A stretch of 59,714 nt of DNA from an uncultured Clostridia bacterium (lineage in GTDB: Bacteria; Bacillota; Clostridia; Oscillospirales; Ruminococcaceae), in the NCBI GenBank assembly GCA_944386455.1, contig CALXBC010000011.1:1-59714 (forward strand). Direction: 5' to 3'. Positions 17,121-26,590 of this stretch are shown piece after piece. Position numbers and translations under genes: made by a program. Positions within the stretch are counted from its first letter, which is position 1; the number at the start of each line of letters is the position of its first letter. The notes under the pieces are model-generated. The model had not been told where the DNA came from. It saw only the letters and a list, made by a program, of their open reading frames with translations, and made no database searches.

Positions 17121-18420
17121 AATCATCAATATCCTGTTCGGCGGAGAGAATTTTTCCGCTGGATGCATCTATTGTATATTCATATTCCGTTCTGCCTTTT
17201 CGAAATTCAAGTTCATATTCAACGCGACCGTCATCACGGTCTAATTCTGCTTTTATGAAAGATACATCATTTATGGACAGGCCGGCATGGTTTAATGCAA
17301 TTTCTTTTGCTTTATCTGTTCCGATATACGGACTGCTGCTATTGGGAGCCTTTCCGTTATAGTTTTCCGCGTCACGATCAAAAGACAGAATATCACCGTT
17401 TACCGCATCAATTTCATAATCGTATTCATTATTGTCTTTGCTGTAAAATTCAATTTCATAAATAACCCGGCCGTCATCATGCTCCAGCTCTGATTTGACA
17501 AAATACACTTCACCGCCGGACAGACCGGCATGTTTCAATGCAACCTCTTCTGCACGGGCGGCAGAAATATAACTGCTGGAGGTTGTTCCCTCAGACGGCG
17601 CACTGCTTTCGTTGATATCGTCGATTGCATCTTCAATGTTTTCCTGAATAGAGTCATCTCCATCACAGTCGATCACCTTTCTGAGATCCAGATTCTGTCC
17701 CTCAACCAGCTGAGCAATGTCTTCAATATCCATTTTGGCCAATTCGTCATAGTTGAATTCAGGATAAACGGTCGTGAGCTTGGCAAGAAATACGGCCTTG
17801 CCGATTGAAATGCTATATTTTTTCGACAGTTCTTCCAGACCGTCCTGAGAAAAATCGAGTGTTTGGTTGTAGATTGTTCCGTCGATGTTCTGATTTTTCA
17901 GGGTGATGCTGATATCTTGTACAATTTCGCTTTTCAGAGCTTCCGCCTTAGAGATATCTTTATTATCTACCGATACCAGAATCGAATTATCAGTGCTGGT
18001 AAGATATCCCTGCTTGACCATAGAGCCGATGACGGCATTCACCGCAACATTAATATCAACTCCCTTTAAATCCATTCCATCCAGTACTTTTTCCCCGTCA
18101 TCATTCTGAGCGGACGCCTCAAGTACTTTGTCAGATTTGTTGGTCGTAAACGCAATGCTTGGATTCACATCCAGCAAGATCATCGAATCTGTAATTCCGT
18201 TGTTGATGTAAAATATACTGCCAAAAGTAATCAGCAAGGCAGCGCAGGCTGCCACTGCAGCTCCTGCAATCCATTTTGCTTTAGCAAATCTTTTTATAGA
18301 AGCCATTCCATCTAACCTCTCTTCTTTTTGAACGTCAGAGGACAGAACACGGTCCAGCACATTCGGAGTGATGTCAGCTATTGCGCTTTGAATTTTGGAC
18401 TCGATTTCACGATTATTCAT
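17119..18420 (-). CDS. RsgI-like anti-sigma factor with two PepSY domains
   Basis: About 433 aa. A cytoplasmic N-terminus (about 1-63) is followed by one membrane helix (GAAVAACAALLITFGSIFYI), an outer RsgI-middle-type domain (LLDVNPSIAFTTNKSDKVLE) and two C-terminal PepSY repeats (SAARAEEVALKHAGLSGGEV and GTDKAKEIALNHAGLSINDV). It should hold the ECF sigma factor encoded just upstream at the membrane and respond to an outside signal. The start at 18420 has AAAGGAG 10 bases upstream and overlaps the sigma gene by 8 bp. Confidence 0.85.
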   Translation of the reverse strand: MNNREIESKIQSAIADITPNVLDRVLSSDVQKEERLDGMASIKRFAKAKWIAGAAVAACAALLITFGSIFYINNGITDSMILLDVNPSIAFTTNKSDKVLEASAQNDDGEKVLDGMDLKGVDINVAVNAVIGSMVKQGYLTSTDNSILVSVDNKDISKAEALKSEIVQDISITLKNQNIDGTIYNQTLDFSQDGLEELSKKYSISIGKAVFLAKLTTVYPEFNYDELAKMDIEDIAQLVEGQNLDLRKVIDCDGDDSIQENIEDAIDDINESSAPSEGTTSSSYISAARAEEVALKHAGLSGGEVYFVKSELEHDDGRVIYEIEFYSKDNNEYDYEIDAVNGDILSFDRDAENYNGKAPNSSSPYIGTDKAKEIALNHAGLSINDVSFIKAELDRDDGRVEYELEFRKGRTEYEYTIDASSGKILSAEQDIDD

Positions 18421-19012
18421 GAGAGCAGAACTCCTTTCCGGCAGGTCCAATCAGCTTTTTTAACTTTTTTAGAGACCGGGTATATTTTGACAGTACAGTA
18501 GATAACGGCAATTCCAGCAACGCGGCGATTTCCCGGTGTTTCATTCCGGAAACGGCATGCAAAAGCACAATCTGCCGTTCCGAGTTGTCCAATATACCAA
18601 ATGCTGTCTGTAATATCAGTCTGTTCTCACTGTCAGAAATTGCTGAGAAATCAGAGGCTTCGTCTGCCGGTTCAGAGCATACTTCAGCGGATTTATTGAT
18701 TTCTCGCAGCCGCATCAGCGAAAGATTTCTGGCAATAGTCAGAATCCATGCCATTGGTTTGCCCTGCTTTTGGTAGAGATGGGCGCACTGCCTGATTTTC
18801 AGGTAGGTGTCCTGCATAATATCCTCTGCGTCATGTTGATTTTTTAAGATTGACAGAACAAAGCCATACACGGCCTGTGCGGTCAGATGATAAAGCTCGG
18901 AAAACGCATCGGAATCGTTGGTTCCGGTTCGCACGATCAACTCTTCATCTAGCGCAGCAGGATGTGAATGCTTGAATTTGTTTGCATGAGCCGGCGTCAA
19001 ACAAATAAACAT
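18413..19012 (-). CDS. ECF-type RNA polymerase sigma factor
   Basis: About 199 aa with region 2 (DAEDIMQDTYLKI) and region 4 (MKHREIAALLELPLSTVLSK). It directs transcription of a stress or envelope regulon and is coupled to its anti-sigma factor by an overlap. The ATG at 19012 is chosen because GAAAGGA lies 9 bases upstream; the ATG at 19030 has no ribosome site. A sigma-A-like promoter lies about 100 bp upstream. Confidence 0.88.
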   Translation of the reverse strand: MFICLTPAHANKFKHSHPAALDEELIVRTGTNDSDAFSELYHLTAQAVYGFVLSILKNQHDAEDIMQDTYLKIRQCAHLYQKQGKPMAWILTIARNLSLMRLREINKSAEVCSEPADEASDFSAISDSENRLILQTAFGILDNSERQIVLLHAVSGMKHREIAALLELPLSTVLSKYTRSLKKLKKLIGPAGKEFCSHE

Positions 19013-19112
19013 GGTTCTTTGTCCTTTCATAATAATAATGCAGGGATAGATGTTTTTATTGCAGAATCAAAAATAATATTTTATCAGCAGAATTATGAAG
19101 CATGTCAATCAC

Positions 19113-19142
19113 ATTATATCATGCCACATATGAAAGTGTAAA
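19113..19142 (-). promoter_or_regulatory. Promoter of the sigma/anti-sigma operon
   Basis: Minus-strand TTTACA (19137-19142) and TATAAT (19113-19118) are separated by 18 bp. An additional ECF-type promoter was not recognised. Confidence 0.5.
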
Positions 19143-19176
19143 CTAAAAAATAAAAAAGTATTTTATGACTTTTTCG

Positions 19177-19205
19177 TTGACAAATGCAAGCTTGTATTGT
19201 ATAAT
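19177..19205 (+). promoter_or_regulatory. tRNA-Thr promoter
   Basis: TTGACA (19177-19182) and TATAAT (19200-19205) with a 17-bp spacer, a full consensus promoter, 17 bp before the tRNA. Confidence 0.85.
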
Positions 19206-19222
19206 ATTTAAGTCATGGATTT

Positions 19223-19298
19223 GCTACTGTGGCTCAGCAGGTAGAGCAGCTCACTCGTAATGAGCAGGTCGTCCGTTCGAATCGGATCAGTAGCTCCA
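19223..19298 (+). tRNA. tRNA-Thr (anticodon CGT), prophage integration site
   Basis: The 76 bases fold as a cloverleaf: acceptor GCTACTG/CAGTAGC, D stem GCTC/GAGC, anticodon stem GCTCA/TGAGC with a 7-base loop carrying CGT, and the T loop TTCGAAT. The CCA end is encoded. The 3' 48 bases are the attL core, so the tRNA stays intact after phage integration. Confidence 0.95.
19251..19298 (+). other. attL core
   Basis: This 48-bp stretch of the tRNA 3' half is identical to 51778-51825. The sequences differ immediately outside on both sides, which defines the recombined core. Confidence 0.93.
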
Positions 19299-19303
19299 GT
19301 CTT

Positions 19304-19358
19304 AAAGCATCGAAAAATAGCGATTCTACGCTGTTTGTCGGTGCTTTTGCTTTTTTGT
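19304..19358 (+). terminator. Phage-derived terminator after tRNA-Thr
   Basis: Imperfect stem of AAGCATCGA with TCGGTGCTT, with an inner ATAGCG/CGCTGT stem, followed by a T run. It lies inside the prophage and now ends tRNA transcription in place of the host terminator displaced to 51834. Confidence 0.6.
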
Positions 19359-19412
19359 AAAAAGAGTCGTGTTATCATAAAATATCATGAAATATCATGA
19401 AAAACCGTAAAA

Positions 19413-19434
19413 ATGCAAGTCAAAATGCAAGTCA
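19413..19434 (+). repeat. Integrase arm-type sites, left
   Basis: Two direct copies of ATGCAAGTCA (19413-19422, 19425-19434). The same pair occurs in the same orientation near attR (51707-51727). Such paired repeats at both prophage ends are typical arm sites of tyrosine integrases. Confidence 0.65.
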
Positions 19435-19508
19435 AAAATGTTCTGCAAATAAAAATAAGGGCGCGTCATAACAGACACGCCCCGCAAATATCTCATGAAA
19501 TATAAAAC

Positions 19509-20354
19509 TTACTCCGGCAGCTTGAGTACCTGGCCGGCATAGATCGTATCTGTGACGTCCATCCCGTTGAAGGCCGCAAGCTCCTTGTAGCGGGTCCCGT
19601 TCCCCAGCTGCTCTGCCGCGATCTTCCAGAAGCTGTCTCCCTTTTTCACCGTGTAGGTCTTTCCCTCCGGCTCGGGTGCTTCTCCCGCAAGTGTCAGATC
19701 CTCTGTCCGGAACGCTGTGCACAGTCCTGCTTTGTCCAGCACGGCACGGTTCCCGCTCAGCTCATCCACCCGGTATTCCCGCCCATATACAAAGGACGCG
19801 ATCTTTTTTCCCTCGTAGGATGTTGCTCCCTGCTTCACCGTCACAATGCTGCCGACCGAGATCTTTCCGCTGCTCTCTTCCGCAGGAGGCTCCGGCTTTT
19901 TCAGCCCGAAATATGTATAAAAGCTTTCGATCCCGTTCTTTCCCTTCGCTTCGTCAAACCAGCTTTTGTAACCTCTGACGTCCACATGCACGGCTGTCTC
20001 GGAGATGTATCCGATCCCGCCGGCATGACCCATGTCTTCCAGCGCACAGCAAACCTCTTTCGCGGGGATGATCGCTCCGCCCTTTTTGCAGCGGATGTCC
20101 GCCGCGTTTCCTTTCAGGTGCTGACTTCCCTTAGCGCCGCCCACCGCTGCATTGTGCTGCTCGGTCCGGTAGCCGCTGGTGATCACGATGCTGTCGCTTC
20201 CCAGCTTCTCCCGCAGCGCTTCCAGCAAGGTCGGCAGCTGCTCGTTGATCAAAATCCTGTCGCTGCCATCCTGACACCGGAACTCCCGCACCTTAAAATG
20301 CGGGGCAAGACTTTTTTCTCCGTCTCTTTTCAATGAATATTCTTTTACTGCCAT
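19509..20354 (-). CDS. Endolysin: M15-type peptidase with LysM
   Basis: 281 aa. The N-terminus is a Peptidase M15-like L,D/D,D-peptidase (HFKVREFRC, TSGYRTEQHNAAVGG, SQHLKGNAADIRC, and a later AVHVDVRG that gives the zinc ligands). The middle (about 168-230) resembles an SH3-like wall-binding module, and the last 50 residues are a LysM domain (TYTVKKGDSFWKIAAEQLGN). It cuts peptidoglycan cross-links at the end of the lytic cycle. It is the last gene of the late operon, following the holin. Confidence 0.9.
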   Translation of the reverse strand: MAVKEYSLKRDGEKSLAPHFKVREFRCQDGSDRILINEQLPTLLEALREKLGSDSIVITSGYRTEQHNAAVGGAKGSQHLKGNAADIRCKKGGAIIPAKEVCCALEDMGHAGGIGYISETAVHVDVRGYKSWFDEAKGKNGIESFYTYFGLKKPEPPAEESSGKISVGSIVTVKQGATSYEGKKIASFVYGREYRVDELSGNRAVLDKAGLCTAFRTEDLTLAGEAPEPEGKTYTVKKGDSFWKIAAEQLGNGTRYKELAAFNGMDVTDTIYAGQVLKLPE

Positions 20355-20374
20355 CTCGGTTTTCCTTTCTCTTG

Positions 20375-20662
20375 CTATTCTTCTTTTCCGCTTTGACGAA
20401 TCAGCTGATTCACATAGACGCTGGCACCTGCGATCAGGATCCCCTGCGTGATCGCGGTAAAGGCCGCCTCGGCGATCTCACGCGCTCCGCTGTAATTGCA
20501 GGTCGCAAAGACCCACAGCGCAGACAACGCCACCGATACTCCGCCTAAAACCAGCGGGATCCACTTGTCAGCCATTGCGCTTTTTTTCAGTCCTATGCCG
20601 ATCAGGTACAACACCGGGATAAGCACCAACAGCTCCGGCTGGATGTATTCCTGAATGTTCAT
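20375..20662 (-). CDS. Holin
   Basis: 95 aa with three hydrophobic segments and a charged end, beginning IQEYIQPELLVLIPVLYLIG, which fits the phage holin family seen in A118-like phages. It would form the membrane lesion that releases the endolysin. The start overlaps the previous gene (ATGA). Confidence 0.82.
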   Translation of the reverse strand: MNIQEYIQPELLVLIPVLYLIGIGLKKSAMADKWIPLVLGGVSVALSALWVFATCNYSGAREIAEAAFTAITQGILIAGASVYVNQLIRQSGKEE

Positions 20663-20979
20663 CGTTCTTCCCCCCTTTCCTCGGTCGGTAAAATCATAAC
20701 CTGATGATACAGCTCGGTTGCCACGTCGTTCCCGCCTAACTGGTGATAGCTGTCGTATTCCCGTTTCAGCGACTCCTTGGCGTAAAGGGGACAGAAGCCG
20801 CGGGCGGTATATTTTTCATACGAACGGATGATCTCGGCGCGCAGCAGGCTTTGCAGCCCGTTTTCCACGGCGCGGTCTTTTTTTCTTCCGCTCTTCCACA
20901 TCCCGAACAGCGCTCCGGCTGCCGATACCGCCCCGCCGCACAGAAACGGAATCAGCCATTTCAGAAAGATTTCAGTCAT
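20659..20979 (-). CDS. Small single-span membrane protein of the lysis module
   Basis: 106 aa. One N-terminal membrane helix (LKWLIPFLCGGAVSAAGALF) is followed by a basic turn and a helical cytoplasmic tail. Its place between tail fibre and holin suggests a lysis accessory role such as an antiholin; this is inferred from position. The ATG at 20979 is used because the upstream extension of the frame lies inside the tail fibre gene. Confidence 0.65.
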   Translation of the reverse strand: MTEIFLKWLIPFLCGGAVSAAGALFGMWKSGRKKDRAVENGLQSLLRAEIIRSYEKYTARGFCPLYAKESLKREYDSYHQLGGNDVATELYHQVMILPTEERGEER

Positions 20980-20993
20980 GTTTTTGCTCCCTT

Positions 20994-21608
20994 CTATCTG
21001 CCTACCGCATAATATGCCAAAGTAACGCTGGGAATATTGACAGCGGTTCCTCTCACTGCATTCTGTGACCCGGTTTGAGCGGCACTGGGGTGATCTGAGC
21101 CCCGCATCAGCCAACAGCCGTAAGTTCCTTCTAAAACATCTGAAAATACCTTTGGGGTTTGAGTAAATAAACCGCTCGGGAAATTTATATTGCCAAAATT
21201 CCCGGAATAAAACGTACCGCCGAACGCGGTATTGATATTAACATTTGAAAAGGTCTGACTGCCCCAGCATTCCTTGATGCCGCTGCTCCATTTGCGGTAT
21301 GTCCAGATCCCACTGGTGCCTTGGTCTATAACATAGTCGTCGATGACATTCAGCTTAGTGAATTGCGCCGTTCCCATCAGGCCGGAGTATGCGGCGGTCG
21401 CCAGGCGGGTGGTAGCGTAGTCGGTATTTGCGGCTGCCGCTGTGACGCCGCCGTTCCCGTCGCCCTTGAGAATACCGGTCGCGGTGATTTTTTTTTGTAC
21501 ATCAGAATCAATGTTGCTGAATGCCTCGTTAAAGTCATCCATCTGAAACGAATCGGTTTCCTGCCATTGCGGCAGATCAAAGTTTGGTGTTGTAGATTGA
21601 TAAGACAT
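20994..21608 (-). CDS. Putative tail fibre / receptor-binding protein
   Basis: 204 aa. The N-terminus contains a short ILKGDGNGGVTAA motif common in phage fibre proteins, and the C-terminus is rich in Gly, Asn, Ser and aromatic residues (WTYRKWSSGIKECWGS) as in tail-fibre tips. It lies at the usual position between the tail hub and lysis genes. Which host structure it binds cannot be told. Confidence 0.65.
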   Translation of the reverse strand: MSYQSTTPNFDLPQWQETDSFQMDDFNEAFSNIDSDVQKKITATGILKGDGNGGVTAAAANTDYATTRLATAAYSGLMGTAQFTKLNVIDDYVIDQGTSGIWTYRKWSSGIKECWGSQTFSNVNINTAFGGTFYSGNFGNINFPSGLFTQTPKVFSDVLEGTYGCWLMRGSDHPSAAQTGSQNAVRGTAVNIPSVTLAYYAVGR

Positions 21609-21622
21609 AAAAGCATTCCCCC

Positions 21623-23959
21623 TTATGAAAAACTGTGTGTAATTGAAAGGATCAGATCGTACTTTCCAGCGGGATTGCCGGGACTATGATCGATATCCGT
21701 ATGAATCGATACACTCGTATCGCTCCCGTCGGAATAAGATAAGCTTTTGAGCACCCCAATGTATTCATTTTCGTTGATGTAATAGCTAACAGTATATGCG
21801 CCGTTATATATCAAACCGATTTCGCTGGGTTCCAATGGCTCCAGTGGCATGACAAGATCTCCGGTTTCATTGAGATAGGATATCGACAGATCCCCGTTTA
21901 GCGGAAAAATTCTTCCGCCGGTGTAGACAGCAGTCGTCAGGATGTTTTTTCCATCCGCTGTCAGCCATTTTCCAGAAAATGATTGTGTAATGCTTAATGT
22001 GATCTTGTATTGTCCCTCCGGATTATCGCCGCTCTTGTCAAATGCAAGAGGAAAATACTGTACAACATCATCACCGCTCATATAAGCAAATCCCGAAATC
22101 TGCGTTTCGATGCTATTGGGTGCAATAGAATAATTTGATACGATATCTTCCGCAATTGACACACTGTCGGCAGAGATGGTCAACAAGGGGTTTCCATTTC
22201 CATTGAGCACAGCAAGCATATCACACAGCTTTGGTACTTCCGGAGAATCAGCACTGCCGCTTGAAGGATACACAGAGGCATTCGCAAACTTTTCTTTTCC
22301 TGTGTCCGTCAGTGCCTGCATCACCTGTGTATCAGATGCGATCACTGTACTGAAATCTTCCCATGCGGAGTATTGTGCCATCAATTGCGTCCATGTCTGG
22401 TTTTCCAGGACAGACCATTTCACATATTTTGTCTTGCTCCATGTGACAGCAGAGGTCAAAACAATTTTGTTGTCATAGACATAGGACTGTGTATTGGGAA
22501 AGTCGGTGCCGAGTGAAAATCCGATCGATTTTGGGGTGTAGAACAGTGTCCCGACCTTTTCCCGCAGTGCTACAGTAGATGCAGAAACATCATACCGGAT
22601 GATACTGCTGCCGTCCTGCTGCAATATTGGGACTTTTTTCAGAGATACGACATTGAACATCCCGCCGACATCATAATACGGCAGCTCGATCGTCAGCGTC
22701 TGTCCGACCGACCAGCCTGGGATAAAGGTACTGAAATCGACGGTAAACGCCCGCTTTTTGCTTTCTTCCAAAAACGCCTTTGCGGCTGATACCGCGTCGG
22801 AAAAACTCTTGATGCTATTGTCTTCTATGAGCTGTTCGATCACGCCGGTACCGCCGCGCTGTTCCTGGATTTCGTTTACAAGCTGTTCATCTGTCATCCT
22901 GGCATAAATAGCAATATTGGGATAATACGATAAACTGTACCAATTCCCCACGTTACCTTCCATAACAAGTGACGGAAAAGTTAATCCGGATGATGATTTT
23001 AATTCAATTAAATCGCTTCCAGATGTATATAATCCGTCAATGTCGGGATTGTCGTCATCGAGCCCTTTAACCCCAATTCGATAGACATATTCTAAAGAAC
23101 CGTTAGTACTGTAATAATAGATAGACTCCTGTCCCATCTTGTTGATTGGATATTTGGTTTGAAGCTCTGTCGCAGATAGCCTCATAGCATTATTTTGCTC
23201 CAGATTATTGTCAAGATATGTGATGGTTGGATGCAGCAAACTCCCCACGCCTTCTCCGCCAACCACACGGACGGCGGAATAAAGCGTAAAGGCATCCCGC
23301 GAAACGCTGACGTCGAAAATATCAGAATCAGCCGTGATACTGACCGGCGCAGGCGAGGACGAGGACGGATAACGCATGTTAAACACCTTGTCCGGCGTGA
23401 TTTCCCACCATGCACCCGCGATGTCCGCCAGGTTGTCCAGTGCATCCCGCACATACATCCCCCAAAGATTGGCGGGCTCGGACAACTCATACCGGCTGAA
23501 ATCATCAATTGTGCCAATAGTGATGCTTTCGCCGTTCAAACGGACGATGATCCCGTCAAACCCCGGCATGCTGCTGTTATACCATTCACTGCCTGTCCCG
23601 ACAGCGTGATTACCGTATAAAATCTGCATGATATTAGCTTCCTGCTGAAAGGTCATATCGACAAATACCGCAGACAGCAGCTCGGAATTGTCTGAAATCG
23701 TCAGTTCGTAGTTTTTAAACGATAAATTTTGCAGTGGAAACGTATCCTGCTTGATTTCCATGACCGTGCCGGAGTAAACAACGGCACTCCCGCTTTTAAA
23801 CTGGATAAAATCACACTCAGACAGCGGCTCGGCATCAGAAGGCATGGACACCTTGATACTTGATGTCGCGGTATGGGAGTTTTCCGTCTCCATGCTACCG
23901 CCGGTTTCGATCAGCACATCACTGCGCAGTGAGCCATTGACATAGACATCCATGCTCAT
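21623..23959 (-). CDS. Large tail hub / minor structural protein
   Basis: 778 aa. The first half resembles phage tail hub (gp27-like) proteins, starting with VYVNGSLRSDVLIE and having beta-rich content. The second half has repeated beta segments (YKITLSITQSFSGKW, YDLILSITHSFS) that read as duplicated domains. It follows the tape measure gene with a 4-bp overlap. No separate distal tail gene is seen, so this protein may serve both roles; that is inference. Confidence 0.7.
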   Translation of the reverse strand: MSMDVYVNGSLRSDVLIETGGSMETENSHTATSSIKVSMPSDAEPLSECDFIQFKSGSAVVYSGTVMEIKQDTFPLQNLSFKNYELTISDNSELLSAVFVDMTFQQEANIMQILYGNHAVGTGSEWYNSSMPGFDGIIVRLNGESITIGTIDDFSRYELSEPANLWGMYVRDALDNLADIAGAWWEITPDKVFNMRYPSSSSPAPVSITADSDIFDVSVSRDAFTLYSAVRVVGGEGVGSLLHPTITYLDNNLEQNNAMRLSATELQTKYPINKMGQESIYYYSTNGSLEYVYRIGVKGLDDDNPDIDGLYTSGSDLIELKSSSGLTFPSLVMEGNVGNWYSLSYYPNIAIYARMTDEQLVNEIQEQRGGTGVIEQLIEDNSIKSFSDAVSAAKAFLEESKKRAFTVDFSTFIPGWSVGQTLTIELPYYDVGGMFNVVSLKKVPILQQDGSSIIRYDVSASTVALREKVGTLFYTPKSIGFSLGTDFPNTQSYVYDNKIVLTSAVTWSKTKYVKWSVLENQTWTQLMAQYSAWEDFSTVIASDTQVMQALTDTGKEKFANASVYPSSGSADSPEVPKLCDMLAVLNGNGNPLLTISADSVSIAEDIVSNYSIAPNSIETQISGFAYMSGDDVVQYFPLAFDKSGDNPEGQYKITLSITQSFSGKWLTADGKNILTTAVYTGGRIFPLNGDLSISYLNETGDLVMPLEPLEPSEIGLIYNGAYTVSYYINENEYIGVLKSLSYSDGSDTSVSIHTDIDHSPGNPAGKYDLILSITHSFS

Positions 23960-25980
23960 CGATACCTCCTAGCCATGACATCTGAAAACTGATGCCCCGT
24001 GGTGTTTTTGGAAATCAGCCTGCCATCCAGATAGACGGGAGACTGCACAACAATTGGCTGCCCGCCAAGACCGGAGCCACCGCTTGCTAATTCAAACAGT
24101 TGTTTCTGCTGTGCCTGCGTCAATACCATTTCTCCGTCTTTCAACAAGGCAAGTCCCTCTCCGGCTTCAAAATCGACGATGCCGCCTGTGTGAAAACGAG
24201 GTAATGTGACATCTGGTATTAACGGTATTTCCGGGATCCCAATCAAACCGGTAAGCCCGTTTATTCCTTTAATGATCCCGTTTATTATCCCGATAGCGCC
24301 GTTGATGACGCCCTCAACTATTGCCGGAATCAAGTTGAAAATCCCCTTAAAAATTGCAACGATTCCATTCCATGCTTTTTCCCAATCGCCGGAAAAAACA
24401 CCGGTAATAAAGTCAATCACGCCTTTTAAGATGTTCATCAGTTCTGTGATGATCGGCATGACTGCATTGATTGCAGCGCCCAGAACATCACTGAACAGTT
24501 CCGCAAGAAATTCAATGATAGGGGTAAGCGCCTGAAGCAATGGCGCCAGCGCTTCCAGTATTTGACTAAGTGGCGGCAAAAGTGCTTGAACCAGCTCCAG
24601 CAGCGGATCAAGGATCGCATCCAGAACCGCAAACAGCGGGGGCAAAAGTGCTTCCACAATTTCCATCAATGGGGGCAGGAGTGTTTGCAGGATCTCCATC
24701 AGCACAGGGAGCACCTTGTCGATGATCTCCGTCAGATACGGCATCAGCATGGAGATAATCTCCAGCATAGGCGGAAGCAGCGTTTCCACCAGCGGCAGGA
24801 TCTGCTGCACGACGCCGCCCAGCATTTCCATGATGGGCTCCAGGTATTCCTCTAAATGGGGCATTAATGTATCGACAAGCGATTGGATAATCGGAATGAG
24901 TTCTTCACCCAACGGAAGCAAAAGGGCTTCAAGCGACCGCAGCAGTCCCTGAAGCATGGAGCCAAGGTCATCATACTTGACCTTTTTCATCTCTTCCAAT
25001 TTGTCTCCGGCAGCGTATGCTCCCTCTTCAATATTAGCAAGCTGGGTCACGACTTCCGGCCCTAAGTCTTCCCACATCGTGCCGAACAGATTAACGCCTG
25101 CAATATTCTGCTGCAGCGGGTCTTTCATTCCTGCCAGTGCTTTAATCGTCTGGCTAAAGGCTTGCTTTGCACTGTCTCCGCCTTTGGCGAATTTGGCCGA
25201 CATTTCGTCGGCATTCAGCCCGATCGCTGCAAATCCCTGTGCTGTCGTATCGGAGCCATCCACCACACGAATCGACATTTCCTTGATTGCGTCGCCGATT
25301 TTGTCAAGGTTCCAGGCACCGGTCTCGGCGCCTTTCTCCATGATCTTAAACATGTCGTCGGCGTTCAGTCCAACCTTGGCAAACTGGACGGAATACTCAT
25401 TGATGCTGTCGATCAGTTCGCCGGAAAAGTCCAGCCCGTTCTGTGCACCGGTGGCGATCAGGTTCATCGCTTCATCGCCAGTTACGCCAAACTGTTTCAT
25501 CAAAGTGCTTGCTGCACGGACTGATTCATTGATCTCATATCCAAAGGTGTCTTTTAAGGTATAGGCGGATTCGGTAATGTTTTGCAAAGTTGCCTGATCC
25601 AGTTCCCCCATTTGCTGCCTGACGGATGCCATGGCGCCGGCAATGTCCTCGAAGGATTCACCGTAGTTATTGGCATAGATGCTTTTCAGCGTATCTTCAT
25701 ACTCTTCAAGCGCAGCCTCTCCTACGCCCGTTGCCGCCGCAAACTGGTTCATCGCCTGGTCAAGATCCACTGCGCCGGTGACCGCCTTGGTTCCGGCTGC
25801 TATCGCAGCTGAGCCGATCGCAGAAAAAGCAACGCCGGCGATCTTACCGGCGGTTTTAAACGCGCTTCCGGTCTTCCCGAGAAAACCGCTCGTTTTTTTC
25901 TCCGCCTGATTCAGGTCACTGTCAAGATTACTGCTGTCACCCCGTATGTCATATACCACTTCACCTTCTGCCAATGTCAT
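23956..25980 (-). CDS. Tail tape measure protein
   Basis: About 674 aa. The N-terminus (DQAMNQFAAATGVGEAAL, then MKQFGVTGDEAMNLI) is typical of phage tail length regulators. About residues 350-500 consist of a Leu- and Pro-rich sequence with roughly 11-residue spacing (LLPPLMEIVEALLPPL). By the usual rule of about 1.5 angstrom per residue the tail would be near 100 nm. GTG, ATG and TTG starts lie within 10 bases; the ATG overlapping the previous stop is used here. Confidence 0.9.
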   Translation of the reverse strand: MTLAEGEVVYDIRGDSSNLDSDLNQAEKKTSGFLGKTGSAFKTAGKIAGVAFSAIGSAAIAAGTKAVTGAVDLDQAMNQFAAATGVGEAALEEYEDTLKSIYANNYGESFEDIAGAMASVRQQMGELDQATLQNITESAYTLKDTFGYEINESVRAASTLMKQFGVTGDEAMNLIATGAQNGLDFSGELIDSINEYSVQFAKVGLNADDMFKIMEKGAETGAWNLDKIGDAIKEMSIRVVDGSDTTAQGFAAIGLNADEMSAKFAKGGDSAKQAFSQTIKALAGMKDPLQQNIAGVNLFGTMWEDLGPEVVTQLANIEEGAYAAGDKLEEMKKVKYDDLGSMLQGLLRSLEALLLPLGEELIPIIQSLVDTLMPHLEEYLEPIMEMLGGVVQQILPLVETLLPPMLEIISMLMPYLTEIIDKVLPVLMEILQTLLPPLMEIVEALLPPLFAVLDAILDPLLELVQALLPPLSQILEALAPLLQALTPIIEFLAELFSDVLGAAINAVMPIITELMNILKGVIDFITGVFSGDWEKAWNGIVAIFKGIFNLIPAIVEGVINGAIGIINGIIKGINGLTGLIGIPEIPLIPDVTLPRFHTGGIVDFEAGEGLALLKDGEMVLTQAQQKQLFELASGGSGLGGQPIVVQSPVYLDGRLISKNTTGHQFSDVMARRYR

Positions 25981-26588
25981 CACCTCTTTTCTTGTGCCAT
26001 ACTCTTTAAAGCTGCCGCCATTTTAGCGAATCCGTCCGCCAACTGGGCTTTTCGTTCTTCCTCTGTCAGCTGCAGCCGGTATTGCGCTTTCAGTTTTGCA
26101 AGCATCTGCCGTTCTTCCGCATTGTATTTGGTCGCTTTCGGCATGGGGCGGGAACGGATCGAAATGATCTGCATCAAACGCGTATCCTCTGACAGACCGC
26201 CAAACAGGCTGATAAACTGATGCCAATGCAGCTTTCTTCCTGTTTTTGACAGCAGGTCAATGTGGTAGCATTGATAAAAAGCCGCATAAATATATGCCGC
26301 GTCCTGTTCAAAGTCAAACACTTTCATGCTGTGACTTTGCTTTTTCTCCACATCTGCGAGAAAATCAAAAACAGCCTGAAACAGTGCAGCCTTATCCGTA
26401 TCATTCTTTGGAATCCGGGCACGATGTCTGACCAGAATTTGCAGACACAGCTCCAGCTTGTCCGGATCACTCAAGACAGGATCAGCCGAAATCTTCAGGC
26501 AGAGCAGCACCCGTGCAAATTCCGGCCGGATCCCGATTTTTTCTCCTTGAAACAGTACATGCCGCGGCAGCTTGTCATAGAGTGTCAT
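25980..26588 (-). CDS. Gp15-like tail assembly protein
   Basis: 202 aa. It matches the phage Gp15 family (short helical protein with RPEFARVLLCLKI and HWHQFISLFGGLSEDTRLMQII). Placed just before the tape measure, it probably acts as one of two tail assembly chaperones. The ATG at 26588 has AAAAGGA upstream; the TTG at 26594 is weaker. Confidence 0.85.
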   Translation of the reverse strand: MTLYDKLPRHVLFQGEKIGIRPEFARVLLCLKISADPVLSDPDKLELCLQILVRHRARIPKNDTDKAALFQAVFDFLADVEKKQSHSMKVFDFEQDAAYIYAAFYQCYHIDLLSKTGRKLHWHQFISLFGGLSEDTRLMQIISIRSRPMPKATKYNAEERQMLAKLKAQYRLQLTEEERKAQLADGFAKMAAALKSMAQEKR

Positions 26589-26590
26589 CG

